From an uncultured Gemmiger sp. (GTDB lineage: Bacteria; Bacillota; Clostridia; Oscillospirales; Ruminococcaceae): 64,000 nt of DNA. The stretch spans positions 1 through 64,000 of the forward strand of contig CALWNP010000005.1 in the NCBI GenBank assembly GCA_944382835.1, read 5' to 3'. The first letter of the stretch is position 1; the number at the start of each line of letters is the position of its first letter. Both the position numbers and the translations under genes were made by a program. This document shows, piece after piece, positions 1 through 7,617 of the stretch. The notes beneath the pieces are model-generated. The model did not search any database. It worked only from the letters and a program-made list of their open reading frames with translations, and had not been told where the DNA came from.

Positions 1-28
1 CGGCCGGCAGCACTGAAGCTGCCGGCCG
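1..28. terminator. GC-rich hairpin at window edge
   Basis: An 11-base-pair perfect inverted repeat (1-11 with 18-28) has a six-base loop. It lies about 90 bases past the stop codon of the minus-strand M14 operon and probably ends that transcript. The expected U-tract would fall outside the window, so the assignment is tentative; it could equally serve a gene to the left. Confidence 0.4.
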
Positions 29-77
29 GGAAAACTTTATATTTTTTCACTGTCCTCTTGACGGGGTGCAGTTCATT

Positions 78-106
78 TTGACACTGCATGCCTCTCTTTT
101 TATAGG
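78..106 (+). promoter_or_regulatory. Possible antisense promoter
   Basis: TTGACA at 78-83 is followed after 17 bases by TATAGG at 101-106. It points into the 3' end of the minus-strand M14 operon, where there is no credible plus-strand gene. It may be a chance match in this AT-rich gap or the start of an antisense RNA. Confidence 0.2.
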
Positions 107-121
107 TTTTTATATCTTGTC

Positions 122-1066
122 TCAGTGGGGGTAATCCTCCGGCAGAATCCGGAAGGCCACCTCGTGGCCGTTGATGAGCTGGGCCCGGCGGCAGAAGAAA
201 ACCCGGCCGCGGCAGTCGGTGCGCAGCTGTTCCAGGGTCTGGCCGGTGCAGGGGTCCAGAATCTCGCCCAGCAGATCATTCTGCTCCACCGGGTCGCCGG
301 GACGGCGACGGCAGAGCATCAGCCCGCCGGAATGGGACAGGATGTTGTGCAGTTCGCTCTCCCGCAAAATCCGGGGGTCCGCCACGGTGGGGAAGTACTG
401 CCGGCGCAGAAATCCCTTCACCGCCAGAAACCGCAGGATGGCTTCCACCGCCATCCGGGTCGCGGTCTCGTCGATGCAGTCGGTGGAGGTGCTGTACAGC
501 GAGAAGGCCTGGGTGTTCCAGATCTGCCAGTTGTAGTTCAGGGTGGTGGTGTCGTAGGCCCGGGGGCTGCGCAGCACAATGTGGGGCAGCCCGAAGGCGG
601 CCGCCTCCTGGATGCGCTGGTAGCCGGTGTCCATCATCCGCACATGGGGCAGGTGATCGCCGGGCAGATAGAAGCTGGTCAGATGGACGCCGTAGGCATA
701 GCCCTGCAGCACCTCAAACAGCCGGGCCGCAATCCGCTGGGTGGTCTCCCCCTGGTCATAGCCGGGGAACATCCGGTTGATGTCGGTGTTGTCGGCGGCC
801 CAGAACCGCCGCCCCACATTCATCGAGAACTGGTTGGCGCAGGGGATGACCAGGATGCCGCAGACCGAGGTCAGCTGGCCGGCGGTCTCGGCGGTTTTCA
901 GCGCCCGGATCAGCTGGCCGCAGATGTACATTTGCTGGATCTCGTTGCCCCGCAGCGAACCCATCACCGCCAGGGTTTTCTGGTCGGGATTGCCGAACCG
1001 CCAGGCGCGCACCTGCAACGCCGGACGATAGGGGGTATCGATGGTGAACAAAACTTCCTCTTTCAT
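122..1066 (-). CDS. AstE/AspA-type M14 metallohydrolase paralogue, degenerate zinc site
   Basis: The protein (314 aa) belongs to the succinylglutamate desuccinylase/aspartoacylase branch of M14 carboxypeptidase-like enzymes, which cleave amide bonds of N-acyl amino acids or small peptides. The substrate-binding NRMFPG motif is present, and a VHLTS segment sits where the second zinc histidine is expected. The first zinc motif, normally HGxE, reads RGNE (residues 39-42), so the first histidine ligand is replaced by arginine. The ATG overlaps the stop of the preceding gene (ATGA), so the two are translationally coupled; this is the last gene of the operon. It may be a non-catalytic partner of its neighbour, or may use another ligand. 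Family call is firm; activity is uncertain. Confidence 0.75.
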   Translation of the reverse strand: MKEEVLFTIDTPYRPALQVRAWRFGNPDQKTLAVMGSLRGNEIQQMYICGQLIRALKTAETAGQLTSVCGILVIPCANQFSMNVGRRFWAADNTDINRMFPGYDQGETTQRIAARLFEVLQGYAYGVHLTSFYLPGDHLPHVRMMDTGYQRIQEAAAFGLPHIVLRSPRAYDTTTLNYNWQIWNTQAFSLYSTSTDCIDETATRMAVEAILRFLAVKGFLRRQYFPTVADPRILRESELHNILSHSGGLMLCRRRPGDPVEQNDLLGEILDPCTGQTLEQLRTDCRGRVFFCRRAQLINGHEVAFRILPEDYPH

Positions 1067-2004
1067 TGTGCTGCCTCTCCCTTCTCCTGGTTCTCGTCCA
1101 AAATCCGGGCGATCAGCGAACCTTCATAGACCACCGGATATTCCCGCAGGGTAAACAGCAGACCGTCGGCGGGGCAGAGCAGGCTTTGCAGCACCTCGCC
1201 GGTGAGGGGATCGGCCACAATGCCCAGCTTTTCCCCTTGATGGACCTGGGCGGTGTGCTCCACCGCCGGGATGAAGATGCCGGGGCAGGGGGCATTGACA
1301 AAGGAGACATGGTGGTCGGTGCTGACAATGGGTTCCCGGACCGTCTTCACCGGGCCGGACCACATCCCCATCGAGGCCATCAGGCTGAGAATGCCGTCCA
1401 GCAGCTGATCCCCGTAGGCCCGGGTCAGCCGGTTGCCAACGCCCATCTCCACCACCAGGGTGGGGGTGTTCAGGGTGTTGAGGCTGTACGCCAGGGTGGA
1501 TTCCAGCACGGTGGCGGCGGCGTGGACCCAGATGAAGTCCATGTTCAGATGCTGGGCCATGGGCACCAGCTGGGTTGCGGTGTTCACATTGATCCGCACC
1601 TGGGGAATCTCCCGCAGATAGATGTTGCTGGCGTGGATGTCGATGACCGCATCGGCACCCTGCAGATCGGCCACCAGCCGGGCCGCAATGTATTCCGACA
1701 TCGAACCGTCCTCGTTGCCGGGGAAGGTCCGGTTCATATCCAAATCACACAGCGGGATGCCCCGGGTCATGGTGGAGATGCCCAGCGGGTTCATGGCCGG
1801 GTAGAGATCCACCGTGCCATGGAGCTGGTCGGGGTGTTCCTGCAGCAGACGGTTTAGCCGCCAGACCACATACTGCCCCTCCAGCTCGTCACCGTGGGTA
1901 CCGGTGACCACACAGAACCGTTTGGGCCCGCTGCCCACCCGGTTTTTCCGAATTGTCAGTTCCTCGTCCACCGCCAGGGGCAGACGTACCACTTCCTGTA
2001 CCAT
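1063..2004 (-). CDS. AstE/AspA-type M14 zinc metallohydrolase
   Basis: This protein (about 313 aa) is the canonical paralogue of the following gene. It has the zinc motif HGDE, the NRTFPG substrate-binding motif and a DIHAS segment carrying the later histidine ligand. Enzymes of this branch hydrolyse N-acyl amino acid or short peptide amide bonds in the cytoplasm; no signal peptide is seen. I chose the ATG at 2004 because AAAGGA lies 11 bases upstream; an in-frame ATG at 2049 has no good ribosome site and would lie close to the previous stop. It sits downstream of ATP-grasp, alpha-E and transglutaminase genes, which suggests it trims or recycles the small molecule or peptide that module makes. 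That role is inference. Confidence 0.8.
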   Translation of the reverse strand: MVQEVVRLPLAVDEELTIRKNRVGSGPKRFCVVTGTHGDELEGQYVVWRLNRLLQEHPDQLHGTVDLYPAMNPLGISTMTRGIPLCDLDMNRTFPGNEDGSMSEYIAARLVADLQGADAVIDIHASNIYLREIPQVRINVNTATQLVPMAQHLNMDFIWVHAAATVLESTLAYSLNTLNTPTLVVEMGVGNRLTRAYGDQLLDGILSLMASMGMWSGPVKTVREPIVSTDHHVSFVNAPCPGIFIPAVEHTAQVHQGEKLGIVADPLTGEVLQSLLCPADGLLFTLREYPVVYEGSLIARILDENQEKGEAAQ

Positions 2005-2070
2005 AGCAATAGAAATCCTTTCCGGGGCGGTCAGATCCCGCCGTCCCATGGGGGAGGGAATCCCACCCTC

Positions 2071-2847
2071 CTATTGTTCTGCCGAAACCCGCATGAAGAC
2101 CGTCTGCTGCTGGTCGGCCCCGCCCACAAAGAGCCCCCGCTCCATGGGACAGTCCCCGAAATCCCGACCGATGCCAAACCGCAGATAGCTCTCATCGGTC
2201 CGTTTCAGCCGGGTGGGATCAATACCCACCCAGCGCTCGTCCAGATAGACCTGGCACCAGGCATGGCTGGCGCCCTCCCCCTCGGGCAGACCGTTGAGAT
2301 ACCGGGCGGGCAGCCCCAGCGCTCGGGCCAGGGCCAGATAAATATGGGCAAAATCCTGGCACACCCCCTGCCCGGCCGCAAAGGCCTGGGCGGCGGTGGT
2401 GGATACCCCGGTGGCGCCGGGACAGTAGGTCAGCCGTTCATGCACCGCCTGGGCCAGCGCCCAGGCCCGGTCCCGGGGCGCCTCGGGCAATGTCAACCCG
2501 GCCAGCCAGGCCTTCATCTCGGGGCTGAGGGCGGTGTAGGAGGAGGCAAGCCGAAAGACCGGATGACAGGGCTCCGGCCCCCGGCGGGTGTCATCCCGCA
2601 GGGCGGTGCCCCGCACCCGGTAGTGAAAATGGCTGTGGGGCTGGTCGATGCGGCCCGCCTGGAGCAGGTTGCCGAATCCGTCCCGCTGCAATGCCAGCGG
2701 CACCGCCGGGTCCACCACCAGCGAGAGGTCCAAAATCTGCTGCTCCGGCAGGTTGGGGGGCAGACAGCGCAGCACAAAACTGTGCTGCTGCACCGGCTGG
2801 CTGAACTCCAGCTGGACATCGTAGTTGAAATGCAGCAGCCGGCTCAT
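2071..2847 (-). CDS. Transglutaminase-like cysteine protein
   Basis: The 258 aa protein has an N-terminal all-beta segment (about residues 1-100) and a transglutaminase-like core. The catalytic triad is visible as Cys163 in GVCQDFAH, His195 in SHAW and Asp210 in GIDPT. Bacterial members of this type act as peptidases or amide-exchange enzymes. It is cytoplasmic, since no signal peptide is seen. Its start overlaps the stop of the alpha-E gene by four bases. The order ATP-grasp, alpha-E, transglutaminase is a widely conserved gene trio thought to make and process short amide-linked peptides; the substrate is unknown. Confidence 0.85.
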   Translation of the reverse strand: MSRLLHFNYDVQLEFSQPVQQHSFVLRCLPPNLPEQQILDLSLVVDPAVPLALQRDGFGNLLQAGRIDQPHSHFHYRVRGTALRDDTRRGPEPCHPVFRLASSYTALSPEMKAWLAGLTLPEAPRDRAWALAQAVHERLTYCPGATGVSTTAAQAFAAGQGVCQDFAHIYLALARALGLPARYLNGLPEGEGASHAWCQVYLDERWVGIDPTRLKRTDESYLRFGIGRDFGDCPMERGLFVGGADQQQTVFMRVSAEQ

Positions 2848-3515
2848 ACCACAAACAGGCCCTCCACCGCGGTCAGCAGCTGGTCATTGGGCACCGGCTC
2901 CTCGGCCAGGGCCCGGCGCTCCAGCAGTTCCAGGGCCTGGGACTGGGTGGTCAGGTCAGTCTTGTACAGCCGGTTTACCAGCTTTTTCAGTTCCCGGTCC
3001 AGCCGCTCCAAATGCCAGTTCAGCCGCAGCATCAGGCTCAGCCGTTCCACCATACCGCCGGTCTTGGTGATGTTGCGGGCCTCCTCGGCGTCCACCGTGT
3101 CGTCAAAGCTGCCCCGGAAGGACATCAGGTCGTCCAGCACCCACTGCAGCTCCACAGCGGGGGAATCGCTGCGGGATGCCAGGTCCATGGCCGCCTCGGC
3201 CATCTGGAGATAGGCCAGGGTGGGGGAGGTCAGGGTCTCCCGCAGCACGATGCCGTTGCCCAGCATGGCCTCCATGCTGGACCGCACCGAACAGGGGGCA
3301 TCGGCGTCAAACAGAAACCGGTGGCAGAAATCTTCGGCGTCGGTGTAGGGGCAGGCAACGCCCAGCCTCTGGCAGATGGTGACATAGTCCATCGGTGTTT
3401 CATCAATCAGGTGATCCAGCTGGTTCATCATGAACTGGGTGGTGGTGTAGACCCGCTCCACATACCGGCCCAGCCAGAACAGCCGGTTTTGTTTGCTCAG
3501 CGTGACAGAATCCAT
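2844..3515 (-). CDS. Alpha-E domain protein (DUF403)
   Basis: This 223 aa, largely helical protein starts with the family signature RLFWLGRYVER (residues 11-21) typical of alpha-E proteins. Their biochemical role is unknown, but they nearly always sit beside, or are fused to, circularly permuted ATP-grasp proteins and transglutaminase-like proteins. The gene overlaps both neighbours (the ATP-grasp stop lies inside its 5' end, and its stop overlaps the next ATG), so tight stoichiometric co-translation is likely. Confidence 0.85.
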   Translation of the reverse strand: MDSVTLSKQNRLFWLGRYVERVYTTTQFMMNQLDHLIDETPMDYVTICQRLGVACPYTDAEDFCHRFLFDADAPCSVRSSMEAMLGNGIVLRETLTSPTLAYLQMAEAAMDLASRSDSPAVELQWVLDDLMSFRGSFDDTVDAEEARNITKTGGMVERLSLMLRLNWHLERLDRELKKLVNRLYKTDLTTQSQALELLERRALAEEPVPNDQLLTAVEGLFVV

Positions 3516-4810
3516 GTATCCTTAAAACCTCCTCCTTGGGACGAATTGACGATAAAGCTGTCGGGGTTGCGGGAAAACCGGGTCAGGCCGCTGGGCCAGG
3601 CCACCGTCTCCTCGGCGCCGGACAGGACAAAGGCCCGCAGGTCGGCCTTGCGCTCCACCTGCTTGCCCTCGTCCATGATGGGCAGATCCTGGAAGTCGAT
3701 GACTTCCTGGGCGATGAAGCGGCGGGGCTTGTCCAGAATGGTCTGGCGCAGCTCCTCCAGCTGGCTCTTGGTCAGCTTGCTGCCGAATACCACCCCGTAG
3801 CCGCCGGCCTCGGCCACATCCTTGATCACCAGGGTGTCTAGATGGTCCAGGATGTATTTCAGATCCTTGTCGTCGATGGGCAGGTAGGTGGGGGCGTTGG
3901 AGAGGATGGGCTCCTCGCCCAGGTAGTAGCGGATCATCTTGGGCACAAAGTAGTAGATGCCCTTGTCGTCCGCCACCCCATTGCCAAAGGCGTTGAGCAC
4001 CGCCACATTGCCCGCCCGGTAGGCGGTCATCAGGTTGGGAATGCCGATGAGGGAGCTGGGCTCAAAGCACAGAGGGTCCATATACTCGTCCGAAACCCGG
4101 CGGTAGATGGCGCCCACCTTCTCGTCCCCGTGGACCGAGCGGTAGTACAGGGTGCTGTCCCGCACACAGAGATCCCCGGCCTCGGCCAGCACGGCGCCGG
4201 CCTTCTCGGCCAGATAGGAGTGCTCAAAGTAAGCGGCATTGTACCGCCCCGGGGTGAACACCACGTTGATGCCGCCGGTGTTCACGCTGTCCATGGTGCG
4301 GCGCAGCAGTTCGCCGTAGTTGCGGTTGTCCACCACATGGTTGTGGCGGAAGGTCTCAGGGCTGCACCGGCGGCAGAGACCCCGGGCGATCAGGGGATAG
4401 GAAGCCCCCGAGGGAATCCGCAGATTGTCCTCCAGCACGTACCAGACCCCGTCCTTGCCCTTGACCAGGTCAATGCCCGAGATATGGCTGTACACCCCTT
4501 TGGGTGGCTTGATCCCCTCGCAGGGCGGCAGGTAGCCGGGAGAACGATAGACAAAGTCCTCCGGCACAATGCCGTCGGCCAGGATGCGCTTTTCGCCGTA
4601 GATGTCCCGCAAAAAACAGTTCAGCGCGTTGACTCGCTGGATCAGGCCCTTGCGCAGACCTTCCCATTCTTCCGCCGTGATGATCCGGGGAAGGGTGTCA
4701 AAGGGAAACAGCCGCTCCTGAAAGGTGCCGTTTTTATAGATGCCAAACCGCACGCCGTAGCGCGCCAGCTGTTGGTTGATCTGCCGTTCATGACGGATGA
4801 GATCATTCAT
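3497..4810 (-). CDS. Circularly permuted ATP-grasp protein (type 2)
   Basis: The protein (437 aa from the chosen start) matches the DUF404/DUF407 circularly permuted ATP-grasp family, predicted amide ligases that join amino acids or carboxylates using ATP. Visible family segments include VLEDNLRIPSG, NPDSF near the C-terminus and the nucleotide-loop-like GGYGVV. The start is ATG 4810, preceded by GAGGAGGG; the reading frame extends 21 codons upstream, but those lie in the terminator-like hairpin. It is the first gene of a five-gene operon. In Proteobacteria the equivalent trio accompanies the Anbu peptidase; here two M14 hydrolases occupy that place. Confidence 0.85.
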   Translation of the reverse strand: MNDLIRHERQINQQLARYGVRFGIYKNGTFQERLFPFDTLPRIITAEEWEGLRKGLIQRVNALNCFLRDIYGEKRILADGIVPEDFVYRSPGYLPPCEGIKPPKGVYSHISGIDLVKGKDGVWYVLEDNLRIPSGASYPLIARGLCRRCSPETFRHNHVVDNRNYGELLRRTMDSVNTGGINVVFTPGRYNAAYFEHSYLAEKAGAVLAEAGDLCVRDSTLYYRSVHGDEKVGAIYRRVSDEYMDPLCFEPSSLIGIPNLMTAYRAGNVAVLNAFGNGVADDKGIYYFVPKMIRYYLGEEPILSNAPTYLPIDDKDLKYILDHLDTLVIKDVAEAGGYGVVFGSKLTKSQLEELRQTILDKPRRFIAQEVIDFQDLPIMDEGKQVERKADLRAFVLSGAEETVAWPSGLTRFSRNPDSFIVNSSQGGGFKDTWILSR

Positions 4811-4836
4811 GTATCTTGCCCTCCTCACCAAAAGAA

Positions 4837-4878
4837 AAAGCATGGCAACGGCGCTTTTGGGCGTCCTTGCCATGCTTT
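4837..4878 (-). terminator. Leader hairpin with U-rich tail
   Basis: A 12-base perfect inverted repeat (4867-4878 with 4837-4848) is extended by further pairing inside the loop and followed on the minus strand by UUCUUUU. It could terminate read-through from the MATE gene. However, the only strong promoter for the ATP-grasp operon lies upstream of it, so the hairpin begins a few bases after the predicted start site and acts on the operon's own transcript as an attenuator or 5' stabiliser. Confidence 0.6.
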
Positions 4879-4888
4879 ACTGATTTAT

Positions 4889-4917
4889 AGTATACGGAAG
4901 ATCAGCGACCTTGTCAA
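4889..4917 (-). promoter_or_regulatory. Promoter of the ATP-grasp/M14 operon
   Basis: TTGACA (4912-4917) and TATACT (4889-4894) are separated by 17 bases, close to the sigma-A consensus. The expected start near 4882 places the leader hairpin at the very 5' end of the mRNA. Confidence 0.75.
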
Positions 4918-4982
4918 GGGAAAAACGTCGCACACCAATGACTTTTTCACTGGATAACGAGAAATTTTCCGGGAAAAGAAAT

Positions 4983-6923
4983 TCAGGAAGGATTGTTGAG
5001 GCTCTGCAGATAGCGCACAATCAGGTCCGCCGCCTGCTCCGGTCCGATGGAAGCGTCCACCGTCAGGGCGTAGTCCCGGGCATCCCCCCACCGCCGGCCC
5101 GAGATGTGGCGGTAGTAGGAGGCGCGGGCCTTGTCCGACCGGCGGATGTTGCGCCGGGCCTGGGCAGGGCTGTCGCCGTAGATCTCCATCACCCGGCGGA
5201 TGCGGTAGGCACGCGGCGCGTGGATGAAGACCCGCACCACATTGTCATAGTACCGCAGCACATACCCGGCGGCCCGGCCCACAATGACGCAGCTGCCGCT
5301 GTCGGCCAGCTTGTGCAGGATGGCATCCTGGGCCCGTACCGCGTACTGGACCACCCTGCTGCTCAGATAGAGCTCCCGCAGAAGGTCGGGGGCGTTCTTG
5401 TGCAGGTCGGAAATGAACTGCCGGTCCAGCCCGCTCTCCTGGGCAGCCAGGGCGATCATCTCCTTGTAGTAGAAGGGCACGCCCAGCCGCTGGGCCACCA
5501 GCTTGCCGATCTGTTTGCCCGAGGACCCGTGCTGCCGGTCGATGGTCAGGATCAGCCCCGGACGGGTGGGCTGGATGGCAGGTGCGGGGGCAGGGGACGG
5601 CTGGCTGCGCACATAATCCTGCCCCAGAAACTGGCGGTAGAAAAAGGCACCCACCAGGCTGGTCAGGGTTTCGGTCACCGGGAAGGTGAGCCAGAACCAG
5701 CCCAGCCCCAGCCGGGAAAAGAGATAGCCCAGCGGCACAAAGAGCACCACGGTACGGATGATGGTGAGCAGCGAACTCTTGAGGCTGAAGCCCAGGGCCT
5801 GGAAGAAGACCGGAAAGATCAGCGAGGTGACCATGGGCAGAAAGCTGATGCCGATGATCCGGAACCCCACCCGGCCGATGGCCACCACCCGTTCATCCGA
5901 AGTGAAGGTCCGCAGCAGCGGCCCGGGCAGGATCAGAAAGCAGAGGGTGCCCACCGCCATCAGGGCCAGGCCGAAGCCCACCGCCACCGCCAGGGTGCGG
6001 CGGCAGCGGTCAATCTTGCGGGCGGCGTAGTTAAAGCTGATCACCGGCACGATGCAGGTCTGCATGGCGGCCAGGGGGATGAAGAAGAAGGTCTGCCATT
6101 TGTAGTAGAGCCCCAGGGCGGTGACCGCCTGGTCGGAAAAGCCGGCCAGGATCAGGTTCAGCCCCAGAATGTAAAAGGTGTAGGCCGATTGCATCAGGAT
6201 GTTGGGCAGCCCCATCCGGAAGATCCGGGCAATGTGGCCGGGAAAGACCGCGGGGGCAGGAGGGCGGCGCAGCCCCTTGCGGCAGACGATGAGGGCCGCC
6301 ACCATCTGGCCGGTGACGGTGGCCACCGCCGCACCGCCAATGCCCATCCGGGGCGGACCCAACAGGCCGAAGATCAGCAGCGGATCCAGCAGGATGTTGG
6401 TCAATGCCCCCAGAATCTGGGCGATCATGGGGGTGGTCATGTCCCCGTCAGCCTGTAAAATCTTGGTCCAGACGCTTTCCAGAAACAGCCCGGTGCTGAA
6501 GACGCAGACAATCCGGCCATAGACCACCACATCCCGGATGACATCCTCGGCGTGGGTGGACATCCGGGCATAGGCCGGCAGGATACACCAGCAGACCAGC
6601 GCAAAGAGCACCCACAGCCCGGCGGCCAGCGGGGTGCCCACCCCGGCAAACTCCTCCGCCCGGTCCCGGTGGCCGCTGCCCAGCTCGGCAGCCATGACGG
6701 TGTTGATGCCCACCCCGGTGCCCACCGCCAGAGCGATCATCAGCAGCTGCAGCGGGTAGATGATGGAGAGGGCGGTGAGGCCGGATTCGGAATACCGGCC
6801 GATGAAGAGGCTGTCGATGATGTTGTACAGCGCCTGGATCAGCTGGGCCAGCATGACCGGTGGGGCCAGCCGCAGCAGAATCCGGCTGATCTTTTCGGTG
6901 CCGAAAATGGAACTGGTGTTCAT
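4983..6923 (-). CDS. MATE efflux transporter fused to cytidylate-kinase-like domain
   Basis: The 646 aa protein has two parts. Residues 1 to about 440 form a twelve-helix MATE multidrug/Na+ or H+ antiporter. After a Pro/Ala-rich linker (PSPAPAPAIQP), the last 190 or so residues match the cytidylate-kinase-like family 2, with a nucleotide-binding loop around RQHGSSGKQIGK and a conserved VIVGRAAGY segment. The soluble domain would be cytoplasmic. A nucleotide- or phosphorylation-dependent control of transport is a guess. The gene follows marR with an ATGA overlap and AGGAGG upstream, so its expression is tied to the repressor. Confidence 0.85.
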   Translation of the reverse strand: MNTSSIFGTEKISRILLRLAPPVMLAQLIQALYNIIDSLFIGRYSESGLTALSIIYPLQLLMIALAVGTGVGINTVMAAELGSGHRDRAEEFAGVGTPLAAGLWVLFALVCWCILPAYARMSTHAEDVIRDVVVYGRIVCVFSTGLFLESVWTKILQADGDMTTPMIAQILGALTNILLDPLLIFGLLGPPRMGIGGAAVATVTGQMVAALIVCRKGLRRPPAPAVFPGHIARIFRMGLPNILMQSAYTFYILGLNLILAGFSDQAVTALGLYYKWQTFFFIPLAAMQTCIVPVISFNYAARKIDRCRRTLAVAVGFGLALMAVGTLCFLILPGPLLRTFTSDERVVAIGRVGFRIIGISFLPMVTSLIFPVFFQALGFSLKSSLLTIIRTVVLFVPLGYLFSRLGLGWFWLTFPVTETLTSLVGAFFYRQFLGQDYVRSQPSPAPAPAIQPTRPGLILTIDRQHGSSGKQIGKLVAQRLGVPFYYKEMIALAAQESGLDRQFISDLHKNAPDLLRELYLSSRVVQYAVRAQDAILHKLADSGSCVIVGRAAGYVLRYYDNVVRVFIHAPRAYRIRRVMEIYGDSPAQARRNIRRSDKARASYYRHISGRRWGDARDYALTVDASIGPEQAADLIVRYLQSLNNPS

Positions 6924-7375
6924 GCCGGATCCTCCTTTCTTCCTTCCAGGGCCTCCTGCAGGGCCTGGTCATATTCCTGCAGCAGATGGGCCAGCGCCGC
7001 CAGCTTTTCGTGTCCCATCCGGTTCAGCGCCGCACTCTCTCCCTGTTCCAGCGACGCCAGAAAGGGCCGGGCATAGGCCTGCCCCTTTTCGGTCAGGACA
7101 AAGGCTTTCTCCCGCCCGGTGCCCTGGCCAGGGCTCTGGCAGAGCAGACCGTCCCGCCGCATGGTGGAGATCACATGGTTGATGGTCTGCGGGGGCAGCA
7201 GGTAACTGTCACAGATCTGTTTCTGGGTGCAGTAGCCCTGGTCCCGGATGGTGTAGAGCACCAGCATCTCGTTGTAGCGGATGCCCTGGGCCGCCGACCA
7301 GCGGGAGTAACTGCCCCGGAATTTGATAATCGCCTGGTTGATCTCGTTGAGCAGCTGTATGGAAGAGGAACCCAT
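6920..7375 (-). CDS. MarR-family transcriptional repressor
   Basis: The protein (about 151 aa) is a winged-helix MarR regulator, with a dimerisation helix first, then the DNA-binding wing region (STMRRDGLL, GREKAFVLTEKG). MarR proteins usually repress an adjacent efflux gene and release DNA when a small ligand binds. I prefer ATG 7375, eight bases after GGAGG; the in-frame GTG at 7384 lies inside that ribosome site. The stop overlaps the MATE start. A 7-2-7 dyad over its own -10 box indicates autorepression of the marR-MATE operon. Confidence 0.85.
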   Translation of the reverse strand: MGSSSIQLLNEINQAIIKFRGSYSRWSAAQGIRYNEMLVLYTIRDQGYCTQKQICDSYLLPPQTINHVISTMRRDGLLCQSPGQGTGREKAFVLTEKGQAYARPFLASLEQGESAALNRMGHEKLAALAHLLQEYDQALQEALEGRKEDPA

Positions 7376-7395
7376 CTTGCGCACCTCCGGTTTAA

Positions 7396-7437
7396 AATCC
7401 CAAATGGGATTATACGGCGGGCGGAAGCGTTTTGCAA
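7396..7437 (-). promoter_or_regulatory. marR-MATE promoter with overlapping operator
   Basis: TTGCAA (7432-7437) and TATAAT (7409-7414) are 17 bases apart. The perfect dyad AATCCCA-AA-TGGGATT (7396-7411) overlaps the end of the -10 box and the start site, the usual position for a MarR operator. Confidence 0.75.
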
Positions 7438-7470
7438 CCCCTCAGATCGGGATAATACAAATTGAATTTG

Positions 7471-7489
7471 TTTTGTATAAAATACAAAA
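7471..7489. promoter_or_regulatory. AT-rich palindrome, possible operator
   Basis: TTTTGTAT-AAA-ATACAAAA is a perfect 8-3-8 inverted repeat in the otherwise AT-rich gap between marR and sfsA. It lies away from both predicted promoters, so its role is unknown. Confidence 0.3.
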
Positions 7490-7558
7490 TGTAAATTGAT
7501 ATATGCCCCAGGCAACAAACTGCTTGGAACGGGGCAAACTGAGTCCGAGCAATATTTC

Positions 7559-7587
7559 TTGCCAGACCGGCCTGCCGGTGTTATACT
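7559..7587 (+). promoter_or_regulatory. sfsA promoter
   Basis: TTGCCA (7559-7564) and TATACT (7582-7587) are separated by 17 bases, about 30 bases before the sfsA start. Confidence 0.65.
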
Positions 7588-7617
7588 CATCCCAGAAGAT
7601 CACCAGGGGAGGAAACC

